Origin: Rosistilla ulvae
Lineage (GTDB): Bacteria > Planctomycetota > Planctomycetia > Pirellulales > Pirellulaceae
Direction of reading: 5' to 3'
NCBI RefSeq assembly: GCF_007741475.1
Contig: NZ_CP036261.1
Location: forward strand, 5,705,798 to 5,769,797
DNA: 64,000 nucleotides
This document shows positions 57,114-64,000 of this stretch, one piece after another. A program made the translations under genes and the position numbers. Numbering within the stretch: position 1 is the first letter of the stretch; the number at the start of each line of letters is the position of its first letter. The notes under the pieces are model-generated. The model saw only the letters and a list, made by a program, of their open reading frames with translations, searched no databases and was not told the origin of the DNA.

Positions 57114-57839
57114 CTACCGCGTGCAGCGATAGACAAATGCAGGAGGCAGGTTGCGCCAGACGGTTGGGCTGTATTCGACGGTCGAGAAGTAATCGCCCAG
57201 GCGTCGCTTGAAGCGTTGGCCGGCGGGCAACAGCAAGCCTTGCCAGTAGGCGAACGTGGCGAATTGGCCCCCCGGCCGCAGTACCTGCATCATCGCGTCG
57301 ATGCACTCCCGCTGCAGCGTATCGGGGAACGAAGCCCAAGGCAGTCCGCAGACGATCGCATCGACTTGTTCGATGCCGCGAGCTTGGCACAGCGCGACAA
57401 CGTTGGCGACGCTCTCTTCGACAACGTCCACGTCGGGCAACTTCTGCTGGACGATTGCGACCAATTCGGGATCGCGTTCGATCGCGAAGAACTTGGCGTC
57501 GGGATGCAGTTTCTGGACGACATGTTTTGTGAAGACGCCGGTCCCCGGTCCATATTCGACGACGCCGCGAGCCGATTCCCAATCGAACCAGTCGACCATC
57601 GTTTGGGCGAGTTGTTCGGAACTGGGGGCGATCGCGCCAACCGCTCCCGGCTGACGCAGGAACGATTTTACGAATTGCAGCGAATTGTTTCCCAACAGAT
57701 CGGTCCGTTGCTTGAAGAAAGGAGGTGGGGCGTCGAGCGGCCGCGCTTCGCAGCTGCTGCCGAAATGATAACTCCCCATCGCCTCCTCGGCGACCGCACT
57801 GGCCGCGGCCGCGTTCCTGCCGGTTCCTGGCAAAACCAT
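57114..57839 (-). CDS. SAM-dependent methyltransferase, PmtA/rRNA-dimethylase-like
   Basis: A 241-residue class I methyltransferase. The SAM-binding motif is VVEYGPGTGVFTKHVV, followed by FFAIERDPELVAIV (acidic ribose contact) and AIVCGLPWASFP in the motif IV position. The early FVKSFLRQPGAVGAIAPSS is typical of bacterial phospholipid N-methyltransferase (PmtA-like) proteins. A membrane-lipid methyltransferase is therefore the best guess. ATG 57839 is used; ATG 57779 is a possible shorter start, but its GAGGAGG lies too close. It follows the upstream hypothetical gene by 23 bp, so they probably share an operon. Confidence 0.85.
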   Translation of the reverse strand: MVLPGTGRNAAAASAVAEEAMGSYHFGSSCEARPLDAPPPFFKQRTDLLGNNSLQFVKSFLRQPGAVGAIAPSSEQLAQTMVDWFDWESARGVVEYGPGTGVFTKHVVQKLHPDAKFFAIERDPELVAIVQQKLPDVDVVEESVANVVALCQARGIEQVDAIVCGLPWASFPDTLQRECIDAMMQVLRPGGQFATFAYWQGLLLPAGQRFKRRLGDYFSTVEYSPTVWRNLPPAFVYRCTR

Positions 57840-57862
57840 AACGCTTCGCGGCACCAATGTGT

Positions 57863-58591
57863 TTACGCGGTTGCGGCGCGGCGATTCAAGCTGTCGAGGA
57901 TGCCATCGAGATCCAGCGGCTTGCTGTGCAGCGATTCAAAGCCGGACGCTTGCAGGGCATGCCACGTCTCGACCCGCGGGCTGCTGACCAGCCAGTGATG
58001 TCGAGCGGTTCCGGCGTGAGCGGCAACGGCGGCGGCTTGAGCTTGCCAGTCGTCGAGCGTCGCGATCACCGAATCGTCCCACAACAGATCGCTGTACGGA
58101 CCGGCGACCGCTAATTGCTGCGGCGCGACGGCGACACAGGGGATGTTGGCATGACGCAGCGAATCGACAACTCCCGCCCCGATCCAACGGCTGCGGCTGA
58201 CGATCCCGATGTAACCCGATGTTGCCGGTGCCGATGGGAGTGCTTGGGAATCAAGGCCGCTCCACGCGACCAATTGGAAACTCCAGCGGTGCCAGTAGAT
58301 GCGTTGGCAATGGGGCCAGGGAGTTCCGGTCCGTTGCTCCCCTTCGCACAAACTGCCCAACAGCGTGGCGTAACTGGCCAGCGGATATTGTTGTTGCAGT
58401 GCGCTAAACGTTGCGGCGGGCAGCGGTTGTCGGTCGGCTCGCGCGATCACGATCCGCGGGATCGATCTCGCGACGGGGTGCTCAATTGCGGCATCGATTG
58501 AATCGCGATGTTCGCATTGGCCCGACTGGCTGGCCCAGGTCCACGCATCTCGAAATTCGGGATGTTGGTTGTCGCCGATCCACAGCATCAT
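57863..58591 (-). CDS. Hypothetical protein coupled to the EIIA-like gene
   Basis: A 242-residue protein I cannot assign. It is Ala-, Gln- and Trp-rich, with no signal peptide and no membrane segment. Alternating hydrophobic strands and helices in the second half (GYIGIVSRSRWIGAGVVDSL) suggest an alpha/beta fold, perhaps receiver-like. Its start overlaps the stop of the HTH-EIIA gene by 4 nt (ATGA), so it is translationally coupled to that protein and may act with it. Confidence 0.75.
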   Translation of the reverse strand: MMLWIGDNQHPEFRDAWTWASQSGQCEHRDSIDAAIEHPVARSIPRIVIARADRQPLPAATFSALQQQYPLASYATLLGSLCEGEQRTGTPWPHCQRIYWHRWSFQLVAWSGLDSQALPSAPATSGYIGIVSRSRWIGAGVVDSLRHANIPCVAVAPQQLAVAGPYSDLLWDDSVIATLDDWQAQAAAVAAHAGTARHHWLVSSPRVETWHALQASGFESLHSKPLDLDGILDSLNRRAATA

Positions 58592-59295
58592 ACTTCGTCG
58601 ATCCGTTCTTCGACGTCGAGGATCGCTTGCCGCGCCGAAGCGGCATCGGGAGCTTCTCGCAATTGCCCGAGGAAGATCTCGTCGGTGAGCATTCGGCTGA
58701 TCCGAGACAGAATTCGCAGGTGAACGCGATCGTCGTAAGAGGCCAGCAGGAAGAAGACGTCGGTCAATTGGCCTGTATCGGAGAAGGGAAGCGGTTGCGA
58801 AGTGCGGCCCAAGGCGACGACTGAATCGGCCAGGATCGAGGTTTGCGGACGCCGCGGGTGCAACAACGCGACGCCGCAGTCGAGCGCCGTCGGATGCAAC
58901 TCTTCACGCGCTTTGACAGCTTCGGCCATCGCGGCGGGATCCCAAAGCATTCCGCCGCGGGCTGCGAGGGCGGACATCGAACGAATCACCGAGCCTTTGG
59001 TGCGAGCCTGCAAGGGAACTTCGATCACATCCAGCGAACAGAAGCTCGCGATCGCGATGTCGTTATCGATATTGTCGGCCCGCGATAAAACCGCGTCGAC
59101 CTTGTCCAATTGTTCCAGATCGCTGGCCCCGATCTGTTGTTCGAGCCAATGGTGGACCTCGGCTTCGGAGAAGATCCACCCTCCGCTCACACGGCGTCCC
59201 GGCAGACGGCCTCGTTGTGCCATCTTGTTAACTTGATCGGGCGTCAGGTGCAGGTAAGCGGCCAGTCCAGCTACATCAAAATTTTCTTCAGACAT
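58588..59295 (-). CDS. HTH-PTS EIIA (PtsN-like) fusion protein
   Basis: A 235-residue protein. Residues about 6-55 form an excisionase/MerR-like helix-turn-helix (VAGLAAYLHLTPDQVNKMA, GGWIFSEAEVHHWL). Residues about 85-230 match the EIIA-fructose/nitrogen fold, with the probable phospho-His in GVALLHPRRPQ and VFFLLASYDDRVHLRILS after it. There is no sugar-permease domain, so a regulatory rather than transport role is likely, as for PtsN. The DNA-binding-like segment could let it act on promoters directly. It leads a coupled operon with the hypothetical protein and the methyltransferase. Confidence 0.87.
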   Translation of the reverse strand: MSEENFDVAGLAAYLHLTPDQVNKMAQRGRLPGRRVSGGWIFSEAEVHHWLEQQIGASDLEQLDKVDAVLSRADNIDNDIAIASFCSLDVIEVPLQARTKGSVIRSMSALAARGGMLWDPAAMAEAVKAREELHPTALDCGVALLHPRRPQTSILADSVVALGRTSQPLPFSDTGQLTDVFFLLASYDDRVHLRILSRISRMLTDEIFLGQLREAPDAASARQAILDVEERIDEV

Positions 59296-59540
59296 CTGCT
59301 AGCATTTCGCTGTAAGTCGTTACGCGGTCGAGGGATTGGGGTTGCATTGTCGTGTGATCGACAATTATTGTCCAGTGAACCGTCTCGATTCGGGTTGACG
59401 AACCGGTGCGGATGTAAAGAATCAATTCGACCCAGGACTTTGGATCGGGACATCGGAAGCCCCGCAAACGACGGATCGTTTGACTTCCGGTAGCGCGATC
59501 TTCACAAAACGTCCAACTTATCTAGGCAAGGAGGCCGACG

Positions 59541-61061
59541 ATGGATGTGGCGAAGCGAATCGGTTCCCAAGATGTCAGTTTGCGTCAGCTGTTCCCCGCA
59601 GCACGCATGATCTCGACCCCCGACATGACCGTGCGACGGTGTTCGGCCGACGCATCGGATTGCTCTCCCGGCGACGTGTTTGTCGCCGGCATCGACGATA
59701 CCCCCGCCGACGAAGCTGCGGCTGAAGCGGTTGCCGGCGGTGCGATCGGAATCATCACCGAACAATTGTTGCCCGTGTCGGTCCCGCAGTGCATCGTCGC
59801 CGACGCACGCCAGGCTTACGCTCATTTGGTTTCTGAACTGGCGGGCAAGCCCTCTCAACAAATGCTCTCGATCGGCGTCGCCGGAATCGATGGCAAGACC
59901 AGCACGACCTTGATGGTTGCCGCGGCGCTGCGGAAGTCGGGGCTGCGAGTTGCTTACAATTGCGACTTGGGACGCAGCGATGGGATCATCCAAGATGTTC
60001 CTCGCCGTCGACTGTCCGACGCGCAAGACCTGACCGATTGGTACGCCGACGCGTCCGACTCGGGATGCCAAGTTGCCGTCGTCGAATTGTCCGAAGCGAT
60101 GCTTCGCAGCCACGCTGCCGATGGCACTTCGTTCGACATCATGATCTTGTCGGGCGATTCGGATCACGCCTACCTGAAGAGCGCTCAAGGCGGTTCGCTG
60201 TTCAACGAAGCGATCAGCCACGTCCGCTCCAAGGGACTGGTGATCCTTAATGAAAGCAACGCCGTCGCGGCTCAGGCTGCTGAATCTTCCGACCTTTCGA
60301 TCCTGACCTACGGCACGTCGCAGGAAGCCGATGTGGTTGGACGGATCATGGAACGGCACGCTGGCGAAACGACGTTTCTGATCACCGCCGGCGATACCAC
60401 CGCTGCGGTTCGATCGCGGATGACGGGCGATTGGATGTTCCATCACCAATTGGCTGCCGCCGCAACGGCACTGGTGATGGATTTCCCGTTGGAGACCGTT
60501 GCCGCTGGGCTATCGGCGATGGAAAAAATTCCTGGCCGGATGCAACGCGTTGCTTCGTACACCGGTCCGCAGATCGTGTTGGACGATGCGGACTGTCCCG
60601 AACGCGTGATGGCGACGATCAACACACTTCGCAAAGAGCTGCCGCGTCGCGGTAAGATCTGGTGCATCGCCGCTTGCGATCATCGTCGGACCGCAACCCA
60701 CGCGGCCAACTTGGGTTACATCACCGAACGATGCAGCGATCATTTGGTGCTGACATCCGGCGTGTCGGGCACCGACGAATTCCTGTCGCTTGTTCACGAG
60801 ATGCTCGACGGCGTCGTCGACCCCGCGAAGCCTCAGTTGATCGCCAATCGTGAAGCTGCCATTCAGTGGACGATCAACAAGGCGACTCCAAACGATCTGG
60901 TCGTGATCCTTGGCGGATGGTGTCCCGATTCGCCGCGAACGATCCGAGTTGCGATTGACGCCGACACGAAACTGGCTGAGCAGGCGCTGGAACGCGTCGA
61001 AGCGATCGACGATTCGGAGCCAGTCATCCTGCCGCACCCTGCCCTCTTGGCATCGATGTAA
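59541..61061 (+). CDS. Mur ligase family protein, MurE-like paralogue
   Basis: A 506-residue protein with the three-domain Mur ligase layout. The N-terminal substrate domain includes SPGDVFVAGIDD. The ATP loop reads GVAGIDGKTSTT, where true MurE has Asn for the Asp before GKT. The C-terminal ligase domain starts around EKIPGRMQRV, a well-conserved Mur phrase. The MurE amino-acid motif DNPR is missing; ACDHRRTATHAA occupies that region. The fold is kept, but the substrate must differ from meso-diaminopimelate, or activity has changed. The start ATG has an AAGGAGG site about 9 nt upstream. A repeat array begins about 35 bp after its stop. Confidence 0.87.
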   Translation: MDVAKRIGSQDVSLRQLFPAARMISTPDMTVRRCSADASDCSPGDVFVAGIDDTPADEAAAEAVAGGAIGIITEQLLPVSVPQCIVADARQAYAHLVSELAGKPSQQMLSIGVAGIDGKTSTTLMVAAALRKSGLRVAYNCDLGRSDGIIQDVPRRRLSDAQDLTDWYADASDSGCQVAVVELSEAMLRSHAADGTSFDIMILSGDSDHAYLKSAQGGSLFNEAISHVRSKGLVILNESNAVAAQAAESSDLSILTYGTSQEADVVGRIMERHAGETTFLITAGDTTAAVRSRMTGDWMFHHQLAAAATALVMDFPLETVAAGLSAMEKIPGRMQRVASYTGPQIVLDDADCPERVMATINTLRKELPRRGKIWCIAACDHRRTATHAANLGYITERCSDHLVLTSGVSGTDEFLSLVHEMLDGVVDPAKPQLIANREAAIQWTINKATPNDLVVILGGWCPDSPRTIRVAIDADTKLAEQALERVEAIDDSEPVILPHPALLASM

Positions 61062-61094
61062 ATCGGCAGTCTTTCATTTGGTCCGCGTAGCATC

Positions 61095-61899
61095 GTCTCG
61101 CGGACGGCCCTCTCCGAAAAAATCGCTCGGCGCTCGGTTTTCGACCCTCCCTGCGTTGCCGGGCGGGTGAAGTAGCGCGTCCTTCACCCTCCACCAAACG
61201 CAGTTTGAGGTGGAGGGTCGAACGAGCGCAGCTACGTTCGGGGAGGCTTTGCGTGAGGTAGGTTTTACTAGTTTGACTCACGGATGGCCCTCCCCGAAAA
61301 ACATCGCTAAACGCTCGTTTTTCGACCCTCCCAGCGTCGCCGGGCGGGTGAAGTTGCACGTCCTTCACCCTCCACCAAACGCAGTTTGAGGTGGAGGGTC
61401 GAACGAGCGCAGCTACGTTCGGGGAGGCTTTGCGTGAGGTAGGTTTTACTAGTTTGACTCACGGATGGCCCTCCCCGAAAAACATCGCTAAACGCTCGTT
61501 TTTCGACCCTCCCAGCGTCGCCGGGCGGGTGAAGTTGCACGTCCTTCACCCTCCACCAAACGCAGTTTGAGGTGGAGGGTCGAACGAGCGTAGCTACGTT
61601 CGGGGAGGCTTTGCGTGAGGTTGTTTTTACGAGTTTGACTCACGGACAGCCCTCCCCGAAAAACATCGCTCGGCGCTCGTTTTCCGACCCTCCCGGCGTT
61701 GCCGGGCGGGTGAAGTAGCGCGTCCTTCACCCTCCACCATACGCAGTTTGAAGTGGAGGGTCGAACGAGCGCAGCTACGTTCGGGGAGGCTTTGCGTGAG
61801 GTAGGTTTTACTAGTTCTCGACTCGCGAACGGCCCTCTCCGAAAAACTCGCTCGGCGCTCGTTTTTCGCCCCTCCCGGCGTTGCCGGGCGGGTGAAGTT
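61095..61899. repeat. 181-bp tandem repeat array, second locus
   Basis: A partial unit followed by four units beginning at the CCTTCACCCT phrase at 61181, 61362, 61543 and 61724. The period is exactly 181. The sequence is clearly related to the array at 22.5-23.35 kb but differs in fixed positions, for example CCCTCCACC/GGTGGAGGG in stem 1 and TAGGTTTTACTAGTTTGA in the centre. The stems found in the first array are all present. The last unit has diverged most (CTCGCGAACGGCCCTCTCCG). The array lies between the MurE-like gene and the UvrA gene. Open frames here are artefacts of the repeat. Confidence 0.92.
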
Positions 61900-62138
61900 G
61901 GAATCATTGGCTCCGTTGACGCGGGTGGCTTTGGGGCGTGTGTCGACGGGCGCGGGCGTAAGTCGGTTTCCACGCATGCATCGTGTTTTGCTCGGTAACC
62001 GCGGCTAGAAACCAACGATTCAGCGATGGAATTGCACGACCCCCGCGATTTTCATCCCGCTCGTTGAACGCTACAGTGGAAGGTTCATCTCTCTTTAATT
62101 GACAAGCCTCTTCGAATCTTGAACCACTGGACGCGGAA
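61900..62138. other. Leader region before the UvrA gene
   Basis: A 239-bp stretch between the repeat array and the UvrA start. It should hold the uvrA promoter. No SOS/LexA-type palindrome, repeat or small gene is recognisable. Confidence 0.35.
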
Positions 62139-64000
62139 TTGAATCAACGGAGTATTCGGCTGCGCGGAGTCCGCGTTCACAACTTGCGCGATGTCGACGT
62201 CGACGTCCCTCATCATCAGCTGGTCGTGTTTTGTGGCGTCAGCGGCAGCGGCAAGACTAGCTTGGCCCTCGATACGCTTTATGCCGAGGGGCAGCGACGC
62301 TACATCGAGAGCTTCTCGGCGTATACGCGTCAGTTCCTGCAGCGGTTGGATCGACCCGATTGCGAATCGATCGAAGGCATTCCTCCGGCGATCGCCGTCA
62401 CTCGCGGTGGGGCTTCGCGTTCCAACCGCAGCACGATCGGAACGGCTACTGAAACTGCCGACTACCTGCGGTTGCTGTTCGCTAAGGTAGCCGATCTGAC
62501 TTGTCTGAACTGTGGCCAACCGGTTCGCAGCGACGATCCCCAATCGGCGGCGAACCAGTTGGCGGCGACCGAGCCGGCGGCCCGCGCGATGCTCGGTTTT
62601 CCATTGCTGTTGGAATCGAAGCTGCATGCGGTCGATGAGCTCTCCTATCTGCAGCAGCAGGGCTTCCTGCGACTGATCGTCGGCGATCGGACGTTCAATC
62701 TCGGCGATGAATCGCGCGGCGAATTGGCCGAGGCGATCGGCGATGGAGCCGAAGCGATCGTGATCGTCGATCGCTTGAAAACGTCGGACGCAGCCGGACG
62801 TTTGACCGAATCGATGGAGACGGCGTTTGCCGAAGGGGCCGGCCAAGCGGTGGCGCTGATCGAATCCGCTGAGGGCGAGACAGTTGTCGACGGCAAGTCG
62901 TGGACGGTGATGAAGTGGAGTCGCCAGCGGAAGTGTGAAACGTGCCAGATCACCTATCCCGATCCCGAGCCGCGGTTGTTCAATTTCAATAACCCTTTGG
63001 GAGCGTGTCCGGCGTGCGAAGGGTTCGGCGATATCGTCGATGTCGATATGGATTTGGTCGTTCCCGATCGGTCGAAGACGCTCCGCGAAGGGGCGATCCA
63101 ACCGTGGAACACGCCTTCGTATCAGCATGAATTGGAAGAGTTGTTGGCGTTGGCCGATGATTACGATCTGCCGGTCGACGTTCCCTTTTCGCGGCTGACC
63201 AAAAAACAGCGGCGGCTGATCGACGAAGGAGTTCCCGAGCGGGAGTTCGGTGGGCTGAATGGCTTCTTCGCCTGGTTGGAACGCAAAAAGTACAAGATGC
63301 ATATCCGCGTCTTCTTGAGCCGTTGGCGAAGCTATCGCCGGTGCACGACTTGCAACGGACAGCGACTGAAGGATGAAGTGCTTGCCTATCGCGTCGGCGG
63401 CAAGAACATCGCCCAGGTCTGCGCGATGGAAGTCGATGCGATCGCGCAGTTCTTCGCCGACGTGAAGCTTGCCGATCGGGAGGCGGAGATCGCGGACGAT
63501 GTCTTGCACCAGGTCCGCAATCGGCTGGGCTATCTGCAATCGGTCGGGCTGGGCTATCTGCAGCTGGATCGCACGCTGCGAACGCTCTCCGGCGGCGAAG
63601 CCCAACGCGTCGCGTTGACCAGCGCTCTTGGATCCAGCTTGGTCAACATGCTTTACGTTCTGGATGAACCGACGGCGGGACTGCATCCGGCCGACGTTCC
63701 CAGCTTGATTGAATCGATCGTGCGGCTGCGCGATCGAGGCAACACCGTGGCGGTCGTCGAACATAATGAAGCGGTCATTGCGGCGGCGGATCGGTTGATC
63801 GAAGTCGGCCCAGGGGCGGGAGCTTCCGGTGGCGAGATCGTCTTCGAGGGGACCGCCGACGAGATGGTCGAGACGCAGGGAAGCCTGACGGGCGATTACC
63901 TGTCGGGCCGCCGAGGGATGTTGTCGTTGCAACGCGATCGGCTGCAGCCGCGAGGGTGGCTGAAACTGACGGGGGCCAGCGGAAACAATCTGCAATCGAT
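62139..64000 (+). CDS. uvrA: UvrA excinuclease subunit A, 3' end outside the window
   Basis: A frame open to the right edge encodes the first 620 or so residues of UvrA. Visible parts are Walker A GVSGSGKTSLALDTLYAEG, then YIESFSAYTRQFL and SIEGIPPAIAV. The zinc module is CETCQ and CPACEG. RCTTCNGQRLKDEVL follows, then signature LSGGEAQRVALTSALG and Walker B LYVLDEPTAGLHP. GWLKLTGASGNNLQS marks the start of the second ATPase half, just before the edge. UvrA recognises DNA damage with UvrB. The start is uncertain; TTG 62139 is the best in-frame choice after a stop at 62100-62102. Thr in GKTS and Ala in PTAGLH differ from the usual Ser and Ile, so a paralogue is possible. Confidence 0.92.
   Translation, partial: MNQRSIRLRGVRVHNLRDVDVDVPHHQLVVFCGVSGSGKTSLALDTLYAEGQRRYIESFSAYTRQFLQRLDRPDCESIEGIPPAIAVTRGGASRSNRSTIGTATETADYLRLLFAKVADLTCLNCGQPVRSDDPQSAANQLAATEPAARAMLGFPLLLESKLHAVDELSYLQQQGFLRLIVGDRTFNLGDESRGELAEAIGDGAEAIVIVDRLKTSDAAGRLTESMETAFAEGAGQAVALIESAEGETVVDGKSWTVMKWSRQRKCETCQITYPDPEPRLFNFNNPLGACPACEGFGDIVDVDMDLVVPDRSKTLREGAIQPWNTPSYQHELEELLALADDYDLPVDVPFSRLTKKQRRLIDEGVPEREFGGLNGFFAWLERKKYKMHIRVFLSRWRSYRRCTTCNGQRLKDEVLAYRVGGKNIAQVCAMEVDAIAQFFADVKLADREAEIADDVLHQVRNRLGYLQSVGLGYLQLDRTLRTLSGGEAQRVALTSALGSSLVNMLYVLDEPTAGLHPADVPSLIESIVRLRDRGNTVAVVEHNEAVIAAADRLIEVGPGAGASGGEIVFEGTADEMVETQGSLTGDYLSGRRGMLSLQRDRLQPRGWLKLTGASGNNLQS

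Noticed and set aside
61488-62015. Minus-strand frame of 175 codons across the second array
   Set aside because: It reads successive 181-bp units in different frames (SPARQRREGRK, then HPPGNAGRVGK), so it is a by-product of the repeat.
62085-63995. Long minus-strand open frame of 636 codons
   Set aside because: It is antisense to a clear UvrA coding sequence with all ATPase and zinc motifs. Its own translation is Arg/Gln/Asp-rich with no domain.

Overview
The window looks like a chromosome segment of a planctomycete of the Pirellulaceae (Rhodopirellula/Rosistilla-like). Four things point there: a DUF1559 prepilin-like protein, a Pirellula/Verrucomicrobium-type N-terminal propeller domain (TIGR02604-like), a SpoVG protein carrying a zinc ribbon, and many two-component and secreted Pirellula-type proteins. 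Base composition is fairly GC-rich, intergenic spaces are generous, and GTG/TTG starts are common. I saw no tRNA, rRNA, CRISPR array or intact insertion sequence.

Layout. 0.2-7.7 kb (minus): a DUF11-repeat lipoprotein, a spacer with palindromic repeats, an NMT1/THI5-type substrate-binding lipoprotein, and a HAD phosphatase fused to a GH13 trehalohydrolase. 7.8-14.3 kb: a large hybrid histidine kinase (minus), then an overlapping kinase/NtrC-type regulator pair (plus). 14.3-22.6 kb: a small membrane protein, M20 peptidase, small lipoprotein, DUF1559 protein, DUF309 protein, single PAS protein, sulfite/nitrite reductase, DUF3365 haem protein and hisH. 22.5-23.35 kb: a 181-bp tandem repeat array. 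23.4-34.7 kb: a TPR-like protein, an ABC-2 exporter whose permease carries an extra beta-rich domain, a kinase/OmpR-type regulator pair and ComEC. 34.9-43.8 kb: sialate O-acetylesterase-like protein, a YhaN-like SMC ATPase with its metallophosphoesterase partner, a Na/Pi symporter and a small coiled-coil protein. 44-53 kb: spoVG-ispE, an EamA transporter, a lone fliG, an STN-like secreted protein, an LRR protein, and a large SGNH plus propeller plus HEAT protein.

53.2-57 kb looks accessory: a small protein/HNH nuclease pair, and an AAA ATPase/TOPRIM pair joined by a 4-nt GTGA overlap. The second pair has the architecture of an anti-phage or abortive-infection module and is the best candidate here for a little-described system. 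57.1-64 kb: a methyltransferase, a hypothetical protein, an HTH-EIIA fusion, a MurE-like paralogue without the usual motifs, a second 181-bp repeat array related to the first, and the first two thirds of a UvrA protein that runs off the right edge.

The two repeat arrays are the most unusual non-coding signal. Each unit folds on paper into several stem-loops, and one stem position shows C-G, G-C and A-T pairs in different copies. That suggests the structure is, or was, maintained.
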